NCBI GenBank assembly: GCA_013400155.1
Contig: VXBM01000024.1
Coordinates: 689,644-753,643 of the forward strand
DNA from: Helopsaltes ochotensis
Lineage: Eukaryota; Chordata; Aves; Passeriformes; Locustellidae
Reading direction: 5' to 3'
Length of the DNA stretch: 64,000 nt
The stretch's first letter is position 1. Every line of letters begins with the position of its first letter. Of the stretch, positions 10,610 through 25,720 are shown one piece after another. The notes under the pieces were generated by a model. The model was not told the DNA's origin. It saw only the letters and a program-made list of their open reading frames with translations, and made no database searches. Made by a program: the position numbers and the translations under genes.

Positions 10610-13600
10610 AGTCCTATTGGCTGCATGACATTAAAACAAAGCTTTTGTCAAAACATATCACACCTCTTACATGCATCTTTCTTGCCTCTGAAAGAAGGAA
10701 AAAAAAGCAAGGTCGTTCAGAGACAGTGAATACTTGCATTTCCAAGCTATAGAACAAGCAGGTCTCACACTTGCCAAAGGCGTTATTAACAAACATCACA
10801 AAAAAATCCTGTGTTGTAACGTTTTTGAGAGGGTATCCTTGTGTCAGGGTTATTTAATGCTTATCAGCCTAAGACACAGGACAGTGGTGAGGTGGAAGTT
10901 ACTTCACTTGTTAACCCATTGTGTTGCCCAAGAGCCTGGCAGCTGCTTACATGACTTGGAGCAAGCACAGCATCCTGCTCTGAAGGATTGCGTGCCCCTA
11001 CAGCTACAAGGCAACTACCATAAACAGACATACACACACACCTCCCCTTTTCAGCAGTTTATCCCAATGCAATGTATCCCATCACATACCTACACAAATA
11101 CTTTATTCTATATGTTGTAACAGAAATTACAAAACGGTAATGCAGGTGCAATTTTTACAGGCACAAGCCTGCACCTCCACACGACTTGAAAACATGATTA
11201 AAAATAGTTTTCTGTTAGACTTCTTGATACTTCTCAGTCAAAACAGAAATGAAAGGAAGTGACAGATATTGGAGCTCATGAACTTCCTTAAATCTGAGCT
11301 GTGAGGCTGGCTAAGAACACAGTGCTCAAATACCTGAATCTAGATTGGTTTTGTGATGGTGAAAGACTATCCAGCACTCGCTGCTTCAGAGGCTATTTTT
11401 TTCCCCACACTGTATTAATAGTGGGACTGAGAATGCAGCAGTCCAGAGAGAAAGCGGATGCTATCCTACAAGAAAAGAAAACCAAACAAACCAACAAAGC
11501 AACCACACTCAACCTGGGGCCCTGATTCACTGAAGCATTTTCACGCCACTGAATTCTGATGTTATTTAAGCATTTTTTTCCACACTTTGCTGAAACAAGG
11601 CTGTTACACAGTCCACCCAAAATGCTGAGCAGCAGAAATGAAGCTTGTTAGCCCATGCAGAACTGGAACTCCAAGGCTTGATGCATCAAGGGTGCTGTGA
11701 AATGAACCCCAGTGCTGCTGGCACCTACAGCAACACTCTCCAAGCCACTGGAACAGGCACCGGCCTGCGCAGCACAGAATCATTTTCACTGCACCTGTAG
11801 TGCACAGACAGGAGATAATTTACAACAATTTGTCAGGATTAACCTTTTGATAAGGCATAAATTTTTCCTAGGTTTAAAGCACTTTACAGAGGTGCAAAGG
11901 TTCATTTATATTAAGCAAATGCTGCATCAGCAGTCTGACAGTAGCAAAAACTGATGCTGAGACTGGTTACGACTCTGTTGGCTTTAATCTCTATCGCAAT
12001 AAAATGAAGCTTGGCATTTCAGCATGGCAAGATATGATTCATAACTAACCATCATTCTTCTTTAGCTTTGGAAATGTCAAACAGGATAATTAACAGGAGA
12101 TACTCGTGGGTTCACACATTCCAGATGTAGAGATTTATGTGGACTCTGCATCACCAAACACTGACAAGTTATTTGTAGCCACATGTTTTAAAACTGCCTT
12201 TGTAGCTTCCTCATATTCAGCACAGCCAAACAGAATGAGTCAGGTCTGAACAGTACATGCTCCTGACCTTATCCAACATAACGAATTAAACACAGTGTTG
12301 GTTCACTATCTTTTTATATGCTAAATCCAGCTATTTATAAACATAAATAAAAAATTAATTCTATGGCCTGCTGTTCACATGTGAATTTCATTCTTTCTCA
12401 AAAAACAGCCCCAAGGAGTCATCTACAGTGAACATTACCCAGTTCTCAGCCATTCACACCACCTACGTTTTTATTTACAGTGCCGTTCTTCACTGTACTG
12501 AAGTAGGCAGGTATTTTTAGCCATGCCACGATGCATGTTTAAAAATTGATTAAAATAAATACTCCTACAGCACTTCCATTTGAAAACTACACATCCCACA
12601 CGCTCTTCTGCTGGACCAAACCACACATAATAAGGTGCCAAAATATTTTCTTGCAAGAGAGACACTTCCAAACATTATACCAGCAGAAGCTCCCCTGATA
12701 CTTTGCCAAGAGCCCAAAGCAACAACTAGTAACTATGAAATATAGTCATCTTCCTGGCTAATATAGAGAGGGAAACTCTTCCCACGCAGCAAACACAGGC
12801 TCTGGGTACAGCTCTGCACTGCATTTTGAATCCATACTGAGCACAGGTCATACCCATATAATAGAGATGCAAGAAGCAGGATTGCTCAGTAGATTATCGT
12901 GTGCTTCATTAAACCTAATCTGTTTCTCACTTCTTCTTTGTGATAAAGGAAAAAAATATACCAAGGAACAGTTTGATACCTAAAAAGCAACTTGAAGTTT
13001 TTGGTTTGATTTGACATCAACAATTATCTTTATCATTACACCATTGAAACCTTTTAACAGTGTCTAGACTCACACATAAGAATATGACTGGTTACTAAAA
13101 GAGTTAGGTTTACAAGCCTTCTCACTTACTGCTATGACCATTCAAAACAATATTATTTACAGTACATCCTCTTTTAGATTACTACCATTTACTTTGGAGG
13201 ATGCAGAATAGCTAAATACACAATAAACTGTGAGAATCACATTTGCAATTGGTAAAGCATCAGAAATATGATTTCTAGACACACATGCATCTATCATCCA
13301 TGACAAATGCCAGATGCTTTACATCCCATACTCCAACTCAGTAAAGTACTTTCCATTCAGAACAAAATCTAGACCTCAGTATTGGCCTATTGGACTAAAT
13401 GTAACCTCACATTTAAATTATTTTGTTAAAAGTAGGTTCTTGACAGTTATCTCAACTTCATGGACAGGTCTATCAGCATGCACCAAGGCAATAGATTCCA
13501 AAACAAAGATGTATGGGTTCTCTTTTTGTTTGGAATCAGAAATGGGGAGAGTGTGTCTGTGTGCATGTGATTTTTTTTCACCTTTTGCAGTTAAGAAAAA

Positions 13601-16600
13601 GATAGCAAAGCAGATGACAGGAAAAAAAATAAAACACACTAGAGGTTTTACTGGGAGAAAGCAGTTTTTAAATACTCTGTTTAAAAAAAACTAAAAGTTT
13701 TCTTATGAAGTGTTGCCTTCTGCTTACTGTTTCTGTTCTTGAGCTATGGAAAATTAAAGAGCCATTCAAAAGAAAACATATCATTACTTGAAAATCAGAG
13801 ATAAAATGTTGCTAAGCAAAAAGAAAGCTTTTGATTGACAAAGTGGAAATGAAGGAAAAACACACCCACAGAAAGCATTCCTGCCACAGATGAAAACTTG
13901 GATGACAGAGAGAAAAAAATTAGGTTTATAACTTCAAATATTTGTACAGATCCTTTACTTCTACCCTGTTATTAATGCCACTAAGTTCACAAGCTTGCAC
14001 AAAAAAATTAAAAATACAGATATAATGTTCATCCCTGGACCCACTGAAACAAGTCTCTAATTTCAAGGAGCAGATGATAAAATGCAGCTGTAGACAATGG
14101 AAGAAATAGTGCTTATCTATGGCCTAATGTATTTTTTTCCTAATATTAAAAAAAAGTAAACAAAAAGTAAAAGCCCTTCACGGACTCTGACCTTCATCAC
14201 ATTATTTAAATGAAGGAACGTGAAAACAACAGTTTAAATCACCCTTTGTGTCAATGTAAAAAAAAAAAAAGAATAAATTCAAGCTTGCTCTTTATTTATA
14301 TTTAACTATTTTCCTTGCAAAAAAAAATCCTGTGTTAGTAATCCTCAAGATCTTTTAATTTGAAATTAAGCATTATCCTTACATCAGCTCCAGCACCTTG
14401 CCATAAATTCTATTTATATTTAATCAATGTGATTGACTCTGTTGGTGACCATGCACAGCAATGTTTAGAATTAGTACATCCTCACATACTACACCCACTG
14501 CTGGCTTATACTAGAAGACGGAAAAGCTTTCCTGCCTTCTCTTCCAATTTTGTCTTAATTTTGAATGGAATAGCTACTCTACTGAACTAAATGGAAAGAA
14601 AATATTCCTCTATATGAACAGGCTGGCTTTGTCAAATGCTCACACCTCAGGCACAAATCCAGCAGCCTCCCACCACTCAGTGAGCTGCTTTTGCTCTCCA
14701 AGTTCAACAGAAAATTTGAATTTATTTTTTAACTTGCAGTAATTTCCTCAAGCCTAAATAAACTCATGCCTCACTGTCCAGTCAGTTTTAAGCTCTATGT
14801 TATTTCAAGAAAATATTGAACTGTTAACGTGTTTTTTCAAAATAAAAATATTTTCATCAACTCAAGTCTTTCTTAAAGAGGCCTTTGCAAATAATAAATT
14901 TTGCTTTTATCTCTGAATAAAAGTGTAAGTATTGATTTTACAGCATTTATTTTCTTGCTCACAGAATCAACTGCTGTGATTTTATTAGTGCATTTGAGTA
15001 TTTAAAAGAAACAGGAAGAAATGAAGCCTACCCACTATTTTGTGCAAAAATCACCCAAACCTTGGAACCAACGATTCCTCACCCTGTTTGTCTGCTTAAC
15101 ATTTATTCCTACCCTTATAGCAATTTAGACGTTTTGCTTTTTAAACACGGAAATATTTTCCTAAAGTGGCAGACATTGAAAAAACACTGCCATTTCTCTG
15201 GTTTTGTACTGACAAACCAAAACCTCTCAAACACAAAGCTTATGTAAGTAACAAAAACACAGAGTAGCTGTATTTGCATGCTACCCAAGGAGAAGCCAGA
15301 ATAGATAAGCCACTCCACCCATATCTCCATGACAGCACAAACACATTTAATATCTTGACTTCACTCATAGCACCTCAATCCTACACTGAGCCCATTTGCC
15401 CTACAGACAATTATATGACCTGTAAGTGTCCTTGTTTGTCTGCAGACATGGTAAAGCCAGTAACTCCATCACAGAACAAATCCCAAAGGCCTGTGGCTAG
15501 CAGGCTGGAAGGCAACAGGGGAAGGTTTCATGTGCTCTCTGCAGGATTTGCATTTCAAGGTCTGCACAAATGAAAAATCACCAGATCAACAAAACAAGAA
15601 ATGCACTTGTTTTCTAGGTCCTACAGCTCACGTTTCAGCAAGGAAACAGATGATGTGGAACTGGGATCTCCTCAACTGCCTGTCCACATAGGCACAGGCA
15701 GCAGCCCATCTTTGATCTCCCCCAGACGAGCCCCTCGCTAAGCTCCTCACGTGCACTGGGACAGTACAGCTGTCAAGGACAGCGCAGACACCACACAAAA
15801 AGCTGACAACTCCTGCCAGCCCCACTCCCAGCACAGAGCAGAGCCTGGCACAGGCCAGCCTGGGGGGCACAGCAGCTTTAAGGAGTCCCGTGCTCTGCAG
15901 GGGGGACAGCCCTCAAATGCACCCAGCAGCCTGGCACCTCCTCTCCTTCACCAGTGCCTATCTAAACTGATTTAAAAGCAGGTAGCAGATCCTCCAGTTG
16001 TACCACGACCCAAACCATCACACCGTCCTTCTAAAAATAGAAAAGGCTCCTCCTTTTACGCCAGAGCAGGAGGTACCAGCAAGATTACTGTGACATGTGG
16101 AAAACATACGAAAGGAGAGATGCTTTTCAGAAAAGAATTAATTCCTCCTTCAAATGGTAAGCTAAAACATTTTGTCACCTTCTAGAGTGGAATTTTTTCC
16201 ATTGCACAAGAACACAATGCAACCATAAATTAAGACCATTGCATTTAGAAGCTGTTTCTTAGTTTGGGCTAGGTAAGTCTGTTAGACAGCACTTGGAACC
16301 AGAAGTCTGACCTATCTTCTAAACAGGTCTAACAGCCTCTATTTAACATTAAATATTTTCACTTCAAGTAAATTAATACATTTCTAAATTCTCCAGAAGT
16401 ACCTTTTTTTTTTTTGCCTGAGTGATATACCAGAGGATCTATTTTATCCTTCATACATATCAAAGAAAGATCTCAGTTTTAAGTGCCAGATCCAGCTGTA
16501 GAGATGTAAACTTAATTACACCATGTCACAAGTTCTAATCTCAGACACATGTCAACATGTAAAGGTTCCACCTAGATACAGACTAACGCTGGAAACAGAG

Positions 16601-19600
16601 GACAGATTTCATTTCAATTTAAATGGGTTTGCTTGCAAAGTATATTGTTCTTCTTAGACAAGGGAAAGGAATGACAAGTAGAAATACCCTACTAGATTAT
16701 TTAAGCATTAACTGTAAAGTTGAGAAATAAAGCACTGTGTGAATACAAAAAGACAGTTAGTGATGAAAGTATGATCACTTACGGGGATAGTACATTGATG
16801 CACATGCTAAACACACCAGTCATGCACTATAGTATGACTATCAAAAATAAACTTCTGATTTGGTCTTCTTTAAAAGAGCATTTTTAAAAATAATTTATTT
16901 TTTAAATGTTCACACAAAGGTTCCCTGGATATTTTTAACTGGATGGAGAAATTAATTAAAATTCTCTCAAAAATACAATGTTTTAAAAAACACTCAACTA
17001 TATCTCTGCATTTCCTCATTGAAGAGAAATTACCAAAAAAAATTCTTTCAACTGATCTGTTTCTTAGGAAGCACCACCTTTCAAAATGCAATTCTGATAT
17101 ATTTGGATTCAGAAAGACTGTTATCAACAGATTATCCTTTATTCAACACAAGAGGTATCACACTTTAATATTCACTGAACAAGAAGAGAGCTCTTAATAA
17201 ATCTGATAGCTATGCAATATTCAACTCCCATTTGATACCATGGACAAGACATGATTCATCAGACATGCTTGGTTCCACCTTCATTTCAGCACACTTAGCA
17301 GGTACTGTTTGAACAGGCAGGTCTCTGGATTATTCCCATTTCATCTTTCAGCATTGCTCCAGTGATCCAGCACACAGCTATCAAGTGCTGACAACTTCTC
17401 AGAAGCCCTGTCCTTCCCAGGCTCACCCTGAACGGGAGACGGTAGCTTGCAACAAAGCCATCCATCACTTCTCCCTAACAAGAATTTTGAAAACAGACAC
17501 TTCTCTCAGGCAGGCCCCCCAACACAGCCTGGGGAATACCATTTCTCTTGAAGCCAAGCACTATGGAAAAAGGGTCGCATGCTTGGGACTTGCTCTTCCA
17601 TTTTGGAATCATCAGAGAGGGTAAAAAAATAGAAAAATAGGTAGCACAATAAACAGGTAACTAAATACCTGTGCAAATGGTTGCTGGAACTCAACACATT
17701 TATTTACAAATAAGCACAATTTTGCAACTCACACTGAGTAAACTGGACTCGTGGAATTTGCAAAGCAGGTGTGCCAGGGGTTGATGTCTGTGGGGCATTG
17801 CAAACTCATTCACTCAAAATAAAGGCTGCCCTACAGAGCACAAAGGGCTTGCCATTCAAAAATCTGCTTGACAGAAAGTAAACATCAGGCATGCAAATCT
17901 CAACACTGCAAAATATAACTAATGCTGAGAAGCTGACTGCCAAAGTCAGTATAGCTCCCTGCATCAGTCTTCTCAAGGCAAACACCACTCAACCATCATC
18001 ACTGACAGAAAACTTCCAGCTCTTATAACCACATAATCAATGTTTGGTTTTGGGGTGCAGTGTGCAATAAACAGACCCCTGCATCTCGTACAGGAAATCA
18101 CCATCACTGGTACTGCACAACAGAAATCCACCAGCACTCTCTTTTTCTTTCCTAATTTGCTACAGCTATTCCCCAAGGCCTCCATGGGCAAAATAACTGA
18201 TTGCTCTTTCTTTCCTGCTGTTTAGAGTTTGGAGAGATGATGTCTATTTTTCTAAACTGACACACACAATTAGCAAGAGAGTCCTAAAAGATCCCCTGTG
18301 TTGCATCTTGGAAACCACAGTTTCCATTTATAGCCAAGCAAAGTATAATTTTCATAAAGCAGTGGAGACACCCAAGAACAGGATTTCAGTTTTGCCTTGC
18401 ATTTCTCTTTACACATCTACAAGCCTCTGGTAACTGAGATCAGTTTCTAACAGTGCAGAGTTTCTTCTGCCACTTCTTGAAGAGAGTGCCAGCAGGTGAT
18501 GGCCCATGCCCCGTCAATGCTGTTCAATAATTTAACATGCCTAGCACAAGACCAATCTGATTCCACATTCTTTTTAAAAGGTACTTCTTAATTTTTACAT
18601 AGATGCACCAACCTGTTAAACATAGCCACTGAAGTCTAAACATTATAAATTTAAATCCACAGTGCCTGAAGCTCAAGTTCACTGAACTTACAAGACAATT
18701 TGCACACATTATAATCAGCTGTACCATCTCTACACAGAAAAAACACTTCTAGCAACAGCAATTTAACTAACTCATGCCCACTTTGCTCACAGGATTCAGT
18801 TTTTCCCTATACAACCAAGATGGATTCTTGGGCAAGGTTTTTTCAAAAAGAGCTAATGACTTCTTTAATCACATCATTCTTCTGAAACCAGTACAGAAGA
18901 GCTCTGATCTTCCTATTACCTTTTTGATCCCAAGTGACTTTCATACTTCTTCAAAAAGTTTAACATCTTAATCACAATTCAAATGTCTTTAATCAAAATA
19001 CTGCCCAGAATGGAGATAGTTAAATTGGTAAAAATGGACAGAGTACACTGTCTGGCTGTCTGCTTTATACCTCTCTGAAGCAGCTCTAGTGGTTGAAGTC
19101 CACATATAGCCAAACCAAAAGTGTAATTTTTAGTTTTCCTTTTAAACAGAGTAGAACATACAATCTGACTGACTTTTACCTTTTTTTTTTTTTTCCAGGA
19201 ATCAATAGAAAACACATCTGCAACTCTCAGATATCACCTGGGTCTGTATGCAATTTATAAACCATACATTGAAAGCTGACAAAAAGTACTCCCAATATCT
19301 GTAATATGCATGGGAATGCTCCCTGTTCCTAATGCCTCTCCTTTCAGCTGCTACATCACAGTTCCCATTAATCCCTGAACTGTCGAGTTCGTATCCAGGC
19401 ATGATGACAGCATCCTCCATCTTAGTATGCTGTAGCTATACATCTTGCTCAGCTAACAAAGAAATAAGGTATTTTCATTGACTTTGGCATACTGTTAGGA
19501 CAGCAGCACTAGCTCTTTCCAAATGCACTTGAAGCATCTAGTTGCTTTCCTTCTCCATCATCAGGATGCTTTATCTATATGAAAAATTTAGGTGGATTTC

Positions 19601-20021
19601 ATCAGGAGAATTATTTTACTTTTTTTTTTCTGTGAAACTCTCAGGAGCCAAAAATATACGGCTGTCAGAGAAATAACTTCTTCTAAAAATAAAAATGTAG
19701 CAGAAAACATGCAGAAAACCACACACCAATTTTCTGCTACAAATACTTGTCAAAATAGTAATGACTCAACAATAAGATGATCTGTTTAAAATCCTTTGTT
19801 CCACCAATGCCTCTAAGTAGCAAAAAACTTCCTTTTTTATTTAATTATACTAGATACAAGAATAAAAAACAGTTCCTGCATTTTTTGCCAATGATGAGGC
19901 CAGACTACTCTGCAGATTCTTGTACTTGCTACCTGACTCCCAGGGGAATGAGCCTTTCCGGCTCTTCTTTGGTCTGCATTGTCAGCTGAGACAGTTCTGG
20001 AAGGGCTAAGGCTTTTCAGCT
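10610..20021. other. Gene-free AT-rich DNA, probably intronic
   Basis: No supportable gene in this 9.4-kb stretch. The plus strand often shows A over T and C over G. Contains scattered A- and T-runs, for example poly(T) near 16404-16415 and 19179-19195. Open frames of 60-130 codons occur but none shows a familiar motif or convincing splice boundaries. The most exon-like plus-strand piece begins after the poly(T)-CAG at about 19199 and stops within 26 codons. Confidence 0.5.
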
Positions 20022-20103
20022 TTATTCTGATGAGTGTTTCTTTAACCTCTGATAAATGTTATCAGCATCTTCAGTGACTACAACATTTAAGTTATAGGTG
20101 ACA
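20022..20103 (-). other. Candidate terminal coding exon, unassigned
   Basis: On the minus strand a strong acceptor (GTTGTTTTTTACTCAG) precedes 82 bases: one base completing a codon, 26 codons and a TAA stop. The peptide begins VTYNLNVVVTEDADNIYQ and ends KKHSSE. Eighteen of 26 codons start with a purine, and the composition (acidic, then basic) looks like a real C-terminus. The stop overlaps an AATAAA poly(A) signal (GAATAAAGC). That would give a very short 3' UTR. No family recognised, and no partner exon in compatible phase was proven. A chance match is possible. Confidence 0.3.
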
Positions 20104-21300
20104 CTGAGTAAAAAACAACAAAACACAAATGTGGAGCAAGAGGATGACACGGCACACCTAGTATTCCCTTTACATAGACTGCCGTGAGTCCTACCTGTAA
20201 GGAACAAAGTTTTGTGGCAGCAAGAGATTATTTTAATAGATACTTTAATTCTTTGTAGCAGCCCAAAAGGAAACACAGAATGTTATTAATTATCATTATT
20301 ATGAAATGCATATGCAATATGACAACAACAAAAACATTAAAGCTGTATCCCTACATAAAACCTTCTTCTGAAAGATCCTTGCTGGCAAGATAAGGCAAGC
20401 AGGAAACAATTACCTTTACTATTACATAGCAGAGGGGCATTGGAAGAACCAGCTCATAGCAGGTTCAAATCAAACAAAATTAGATTTCTTCACATGAAGT
20501 CCACTGTAGAATTCAGCACCACTGGGTGCAGTGAATACTACCAGTCCTGATTGGTTCCGAAAGAGATGGGAATAAAAATCCTCAGATGATGAATAAGTAC
20601 AAAGACACTTTCACTCAGGCAAGCTCAAGACTCACAAGCCATAAATCACTGAAAATGGTGAAAGCACAAATAAGAACTCCTCCTGTTCCCACGTTTCTCC
20701 TGAAGTGCCCACAACAGCTCAGTGAGGATCTCCAGCACAACAGCCTTGAATCAAACCACTTACAGTCACTACAATAAAGCCTCTGAGCTACCAATTACAT
20801 AATCATTTTTTTGGGGCACACGCTTGCATTTGAATGTACCACCCAGAAAAGTTCTAATGCATTTCTTGCAACTTTTTCCATCCAAGAGATAAAACTTTAA
20901 CTAAGTATCATTATTCCTGCCCCTGACTTCTTCCCTCTCCTTACCAATACTGCAAAATCCTTCCTTTTATAGGTGGGCAAAATATCATTTTCATATTCAC
21001 ACCTTCAGATTAGTTGTAGATATAAATACCGAGGCAAAAATTATAGTGAAATAGACAACGCAATGCCAAGCCAATGCAGATGTTGACTGAAACTCCCGCA
21101 TGCAAAGGACAGGGAAAGGTAGCAAGAAATTGATAGCTTGCTTCTCCCAGGTACTGAATTTGTGGATTTCATTCACAGCAAACAAGAGACCTTCAAGGAT
21201 TCCAGTTCCAACTGTGATATTACCAAAGTAAAGGAATGGGGGGGACAAAAAAAATCTAACCAAAATATTTAAAAAACAAACAAAACAGCCCAAACAAAAA

Positions 21301-21316
21301 CACACACACACACACA
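21301..21316. repeat. (CA)8 microsatellite
   Basis: Eight perfect CA units. Confidence 0.95.
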
Positions 21317-22350
21317 TGCCAACTAAGTCACAAAACCCAAAAAAACAACACATAGCACACACTACATTCAGAAATCCGGATCACAGAGTACACAAGTTAA
21401 AAATTACCAGAGTACCCAAACTGAAACTAAAACTCCTGGTATTAAACAGCTTCCATATAAAAATGATAGACAGTCCTCCCCTATGTATTACCTCTTACAG
21501 CAAAATTATCAGAACTGATGGGAAAAAAAATAAAATTCCCACCACCCAGGCAAAAGACAAAAATCTCAGCCAGGGATGTAAAATTCTCAGCTCAGATACT
21601 CTACAGAGACAGACCCCTACATGATATTCCCATTCCAATTGGTACAACTGGTGCAGAGGGAAAAAGGATCCTTTGTGGGGCTTCAGTGCCCTGCATTTCA
21701 GAAGCATCACCCAGTTCAGAGAGAAAAAGGATCCAACTAGAGAAGCAATACAGGAAAGCTCTAGGCAAGGCTGAAAGCAAGGCAAATGTTTTTACCCCTC
21801 TGACAGCGCACCCAGTGAGAGGATGCCTGTTTCTCACAGCCATGAAAAAACAGCTAATTCCCTCAGCATCCAGCCAGGGATGAGTGCCATCAACTGAGCA
21901 TGTTTCAAATGAATCCAAACTTTATCACAAGGATCATGACCCCATGGAGTGATGTGTCCACTTTTAACCATTTCCTAACACAGCCTTCCTTTACTGTGGT
22001 AATACTTCACTCCTGCAGCGGGCAGCCTAAGTCCCACCACAGAGAAGCTCCAAGCCAAAGCTTCCCCACCATCATCCACTTTTTAAGACGAGTAAGTTTG
22101 CACTCAGAAATATTAAAATACATTGGGTTAGATTTAATGCATCCAGACCTGGACCAGATAACCTCAAGCAACTAATCAAGCAACCTGCAGTATCACAGCA
22201 CTCATCAGGGCCACTGCCAGATGCTGAGAAGAGCTTATGATGGTGTTACCTGGGATTATCCCATCAGAGTTCTTATGAAAATGAGATACACTGACCAACT
22301 CTTAATTGGATTAAACTGCTGTGGAGGGGTCTGTTTTTCAAACTGCATTC

Positions 22351-22400
22351 CAAAAAAAAAAAAATTAAACAAAAACAAAACAAAACAAAACAAAAAAAAC
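22351..22400. repeat. A-rich / (AAAAC)n simple repeat
   Basis: A13 followed by several AAAAC units and A8. Confidence 0.95.
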
Positions 22401-25259
22401 CCACCACTTCTCAAAACCAAGAACAGAGCAAGAACATTTGCTCCCTCTGCCCCTCTTCAGCATAATCAGAGGTGTGGTCTGAAAGATATTAAAAAATACT
22501 AAACTAGGTCCCACAGAAGAACTGTTTTATGTAGATGATACCCTGTAGATGATATGATTTCCAGTACTCAAAGGTCAATATGCAAATTTTAAGAGTTCTT
22601 TGAAAACCTTGGGCACTCACCCAGATGTGTGAATTTACTGGAACAAATCCCAGGCATTAAGATTAATTGACTGCTCATAAATCAGGACTTGCTTACTCAC
22701 TGAAGTTTCTAATGACAGTTACAGGCATTAAAACATCTAGGAATTCTAATCCCTAGAGATTACAGGCAATAGTTAAACTTGGACCAAAGCAGGCACAAAT
22801 CACTCATGACTCGGGAAGTGGAAAGTGCACAGACACTCCTTAAACCATTGGACAAAAACAAGAAAATTGTACCTACTACACAAATAAGTGGTTACACTCC
22901 AGAGAACCCCAGGCCTAATATTCCACTATTATTTTTGGGATGCCAGGGGTTTTTTTTAGCTTTTAAATGGGAACTGGGCACACAATTACTTTAAGACAGA
23001 GAGAAAGGCTTAGTAAAGCAGCAGCACACTACTTCTGTAGTAAATTAAGCCACATAGCATAAGCTAATTGCAGACAAAATCCAGCGACCAGGAAAGGTAT
23101 TTTCCTATCTTCTACATAGAGCTCTCTGCACAGGACTCTTTACCAAAAGAATCCAAATCCTACCTCATACACATAGGAAGTTAGGTAAGGGCCTGATGTC
23201 ACATATTGAAATGATTCTGTGTCTCCCAGGAGATTCCCTAGTGTGGTGAAATCCAGGTGTAAATGAGCAGAAAGAGAGCTAGAGATAATATGATAACAGA
23301 AAACCAGCTGGAAGACAACACACCTAAGACATGCAGTTGAGAAATCAAAAACACAGAACCATGTGTTCTCCTCATATACAAAAAGAACTTAGCTAATCTG
23401 ACTACAATACTGACACTTATAAAATACATTTATTACATGTATTCAATATAAACCAAAACAATCCCATTTTTTCTCCTAAACAACAAAACAACTCAAAAAT
23501 CTAGAGAACACTAATAGAGATAAAAATCTCCATAGAAATAGAGATTTCCTGAGCTAAGCAGCTACTTCATAATTAGAACTTCTCATAACCCTTCAGAAAA
23601 GCAGCACAAGTATGATGAAGCAAGAATGGAAAAGAAATCTGGCAAAATACTCAATAGCTAAAGCCAAATGAGCAATAATGAAAAACTAAGAGAAGTCCGT
23701 ACTCAGCCTCCACTTGCCTTTCTACCAATAAAGTCCTACCAATAAAATTATTTTTAGAGTGCACAGAGGTGCCAAAGAATATTTAGTACGTCTAAGCACT
23801 CCCCAATGATCAGAGGCAAGAGAAAACAAGAGCACATATATTGCTACAAGTTTTTGGAAAAACATGAAAATCAAAGTTAATGAGATCCTTCTAGCCTCAC
23901 TTGTTCTTTAAGCAAGTAACCTACACCGCTGGATTTGCAGTTAGCAAACAGCCACTCATTATACTAAAAGAATGGCTGTCAGAAGCAGCTTTAGGACATG
24001 AAATTTTGCTTTACTGGAAATCAAATTCTCATTTTCCCCCCACATTCTGCTCTTTTATTTCCATTCCCATCAAACAAGGCAAAAAAAAAAAGAGAACGGG
24101 TTTTATAGTGCACTAGAAAATCTATGCGCAAATGGAAGAAACCTACGCAATTGACAGAAATTCCCAGAAACATGCCTTCAAAACAACCTTCTAAAGCTCA
24201 CTACCTAAAGAACCCTAGAGAAAATGTAAATAAAATATCAAAGGTAAACACACAAACTTCTTTTAAGTTCCCCTGCCCCACTCCCTACACTGCAATGCAT
24301 ACACACACACACAGGTGTTCTCCCTTTTGCTTGGGTTTCCACTTTCTTTTAGTTGTTTGATATATGCCCTAAAATCAACACATGGGAAATAGTGTTTAAT
24401 GTAATCCAAGTTTTTCTAAAAATCTATCTTCTCTTAATTGTAATGTATAGAATTATTGTATTTGTCCCATAGATTGAGACTTAAATTTTGAGATTTGAAG
24501 CATGTAATAAACATAAAACAAAAGCAAACCACCAAACTCCTTTGATATATGACATCAGCCAGAGCAAGCCAATCACCTGGTGAAGTTTAAGCAAACAAAA
24601 AGCATTAAAAAAAATAAAGCTCTTTTTCCTCTTATTTAACACACTATATTTTTCCACATGTTGTGTGACATAATCTGTAATATATTATACAGTTCAAGAA
24701 TTCAGGAACATAAAAATCAGAACTATTTTATTTTATTTTATTATAGGGGAACATCACTGATCCTCCCACTTTCAAGAAGATTCAAGTGTGACATTAAACT
24801 AGCCAAGAGAAGTTGCACTAAATTGCTTCAAAACCAGCAAAGATTCCTTTCAGCCTGATACATCTTGCTGACCTGGACCTGACAGACAGCAGTAATTTAG
24901 GAAAGTGTAGATCTTTATTTGCACATCTTGGGTCTATTTTATAGCCCCCAAAACACGTGATGTCTATTATACCACAGAGAAGCAGCTCTGACAGAAGGCT
25001 GGTGAATCTGAGACACAGCATTATCCAAAGTGGTAGTAATAACCACCTCTAGTGTAGTTTTTGCTACACCAGGAGGATGACAGACTTCCACAGAGGCACA
25101 GTCAAGCTATTTCCTGCATCCGCAAAAGTTGGCCAAAGATACCTTAATTTTCCTCAGACCTGTTCTACTAATTAATATTTTAAAACAAGTAGAAGATATC
25201 AAGGTTTCTGTATTCCTGCTCCAGTTTTAATATACCTTACTGCATATTTCCAAAGATGC

Positions 25260-25720
25260 ACACAATTTAAAAAAAAAAATCCACATATTAAATACAATCC
25301 ATATTCACAGGAATTTGCATATGGATTTCTAGTTAAAGTTATTATTAATAAGCACAGTAAGATTACCAGCATGTGCATTACTACTTTGCATGCATTAAAG
25401 ATGCATCTTTGTGTGCCTTTTTCTTCTGCTTATCTACCCTGTTTAGAATGTTAAACTTCTGTGCTATGTAAATGAAAATATTTAATTATGCAAAGCAAAG
25501 TGGAAAGGTTTACATTATTATAATTGAGTTAAATTCTTTCTGCTTTAAGCTCAAATACTGAGAACATAGCTGAGCATCTGTTAAGAATTTCAAAGTCTTA
25601 AACTGCTGCTTTATAAATTTTAAGAGCTACATGTGAACAATTTGAAGCCTTTTGATGTTAATAAAATTACTGTAATATATTCCATTTTCATGGTTAAAAT
25701 TAAGGGAAGTCTGAAAGCTT
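25260..25720. promoter_or_regulatory. Conserved-element-like segment with octamer and homeobox cores
   Basis: Octamer ATTTGCAT at 25313-25320, a TTAATTATGCAAAG-type POU/homeobox composite at about 25482-25495, and several TTATTAATAA and ATGCAT cores. Non-repetitive and AT-rich. Looks like a vertebrate conserved enhancer by composition only. Confidence 0.25.

Larger units (their letters stand above)
20104..25259. other. Gene-free AT-rich DNA with simple repeats
   Basis: Contains a (CA)8 run at 21301-21316 and an A-rich/AAAAC tract at 22351-22400. The minus-strand open frame at 20997-21362 and the plus-strand frame at 21518-21883 have no recognised domain or convincing splice boundaries. Confidence 0.5.

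Noticed and set aside
20997..21362. 121-codon minus-strand frame with a hydrophobic C-terminal part
   Set aside because: A few frames of this length are expected by chance in 64 kb of AT-rich DNA. Its 5' part is translated simple repeat (CA)n, and the possible donor AAG|GTGTGA is poor.
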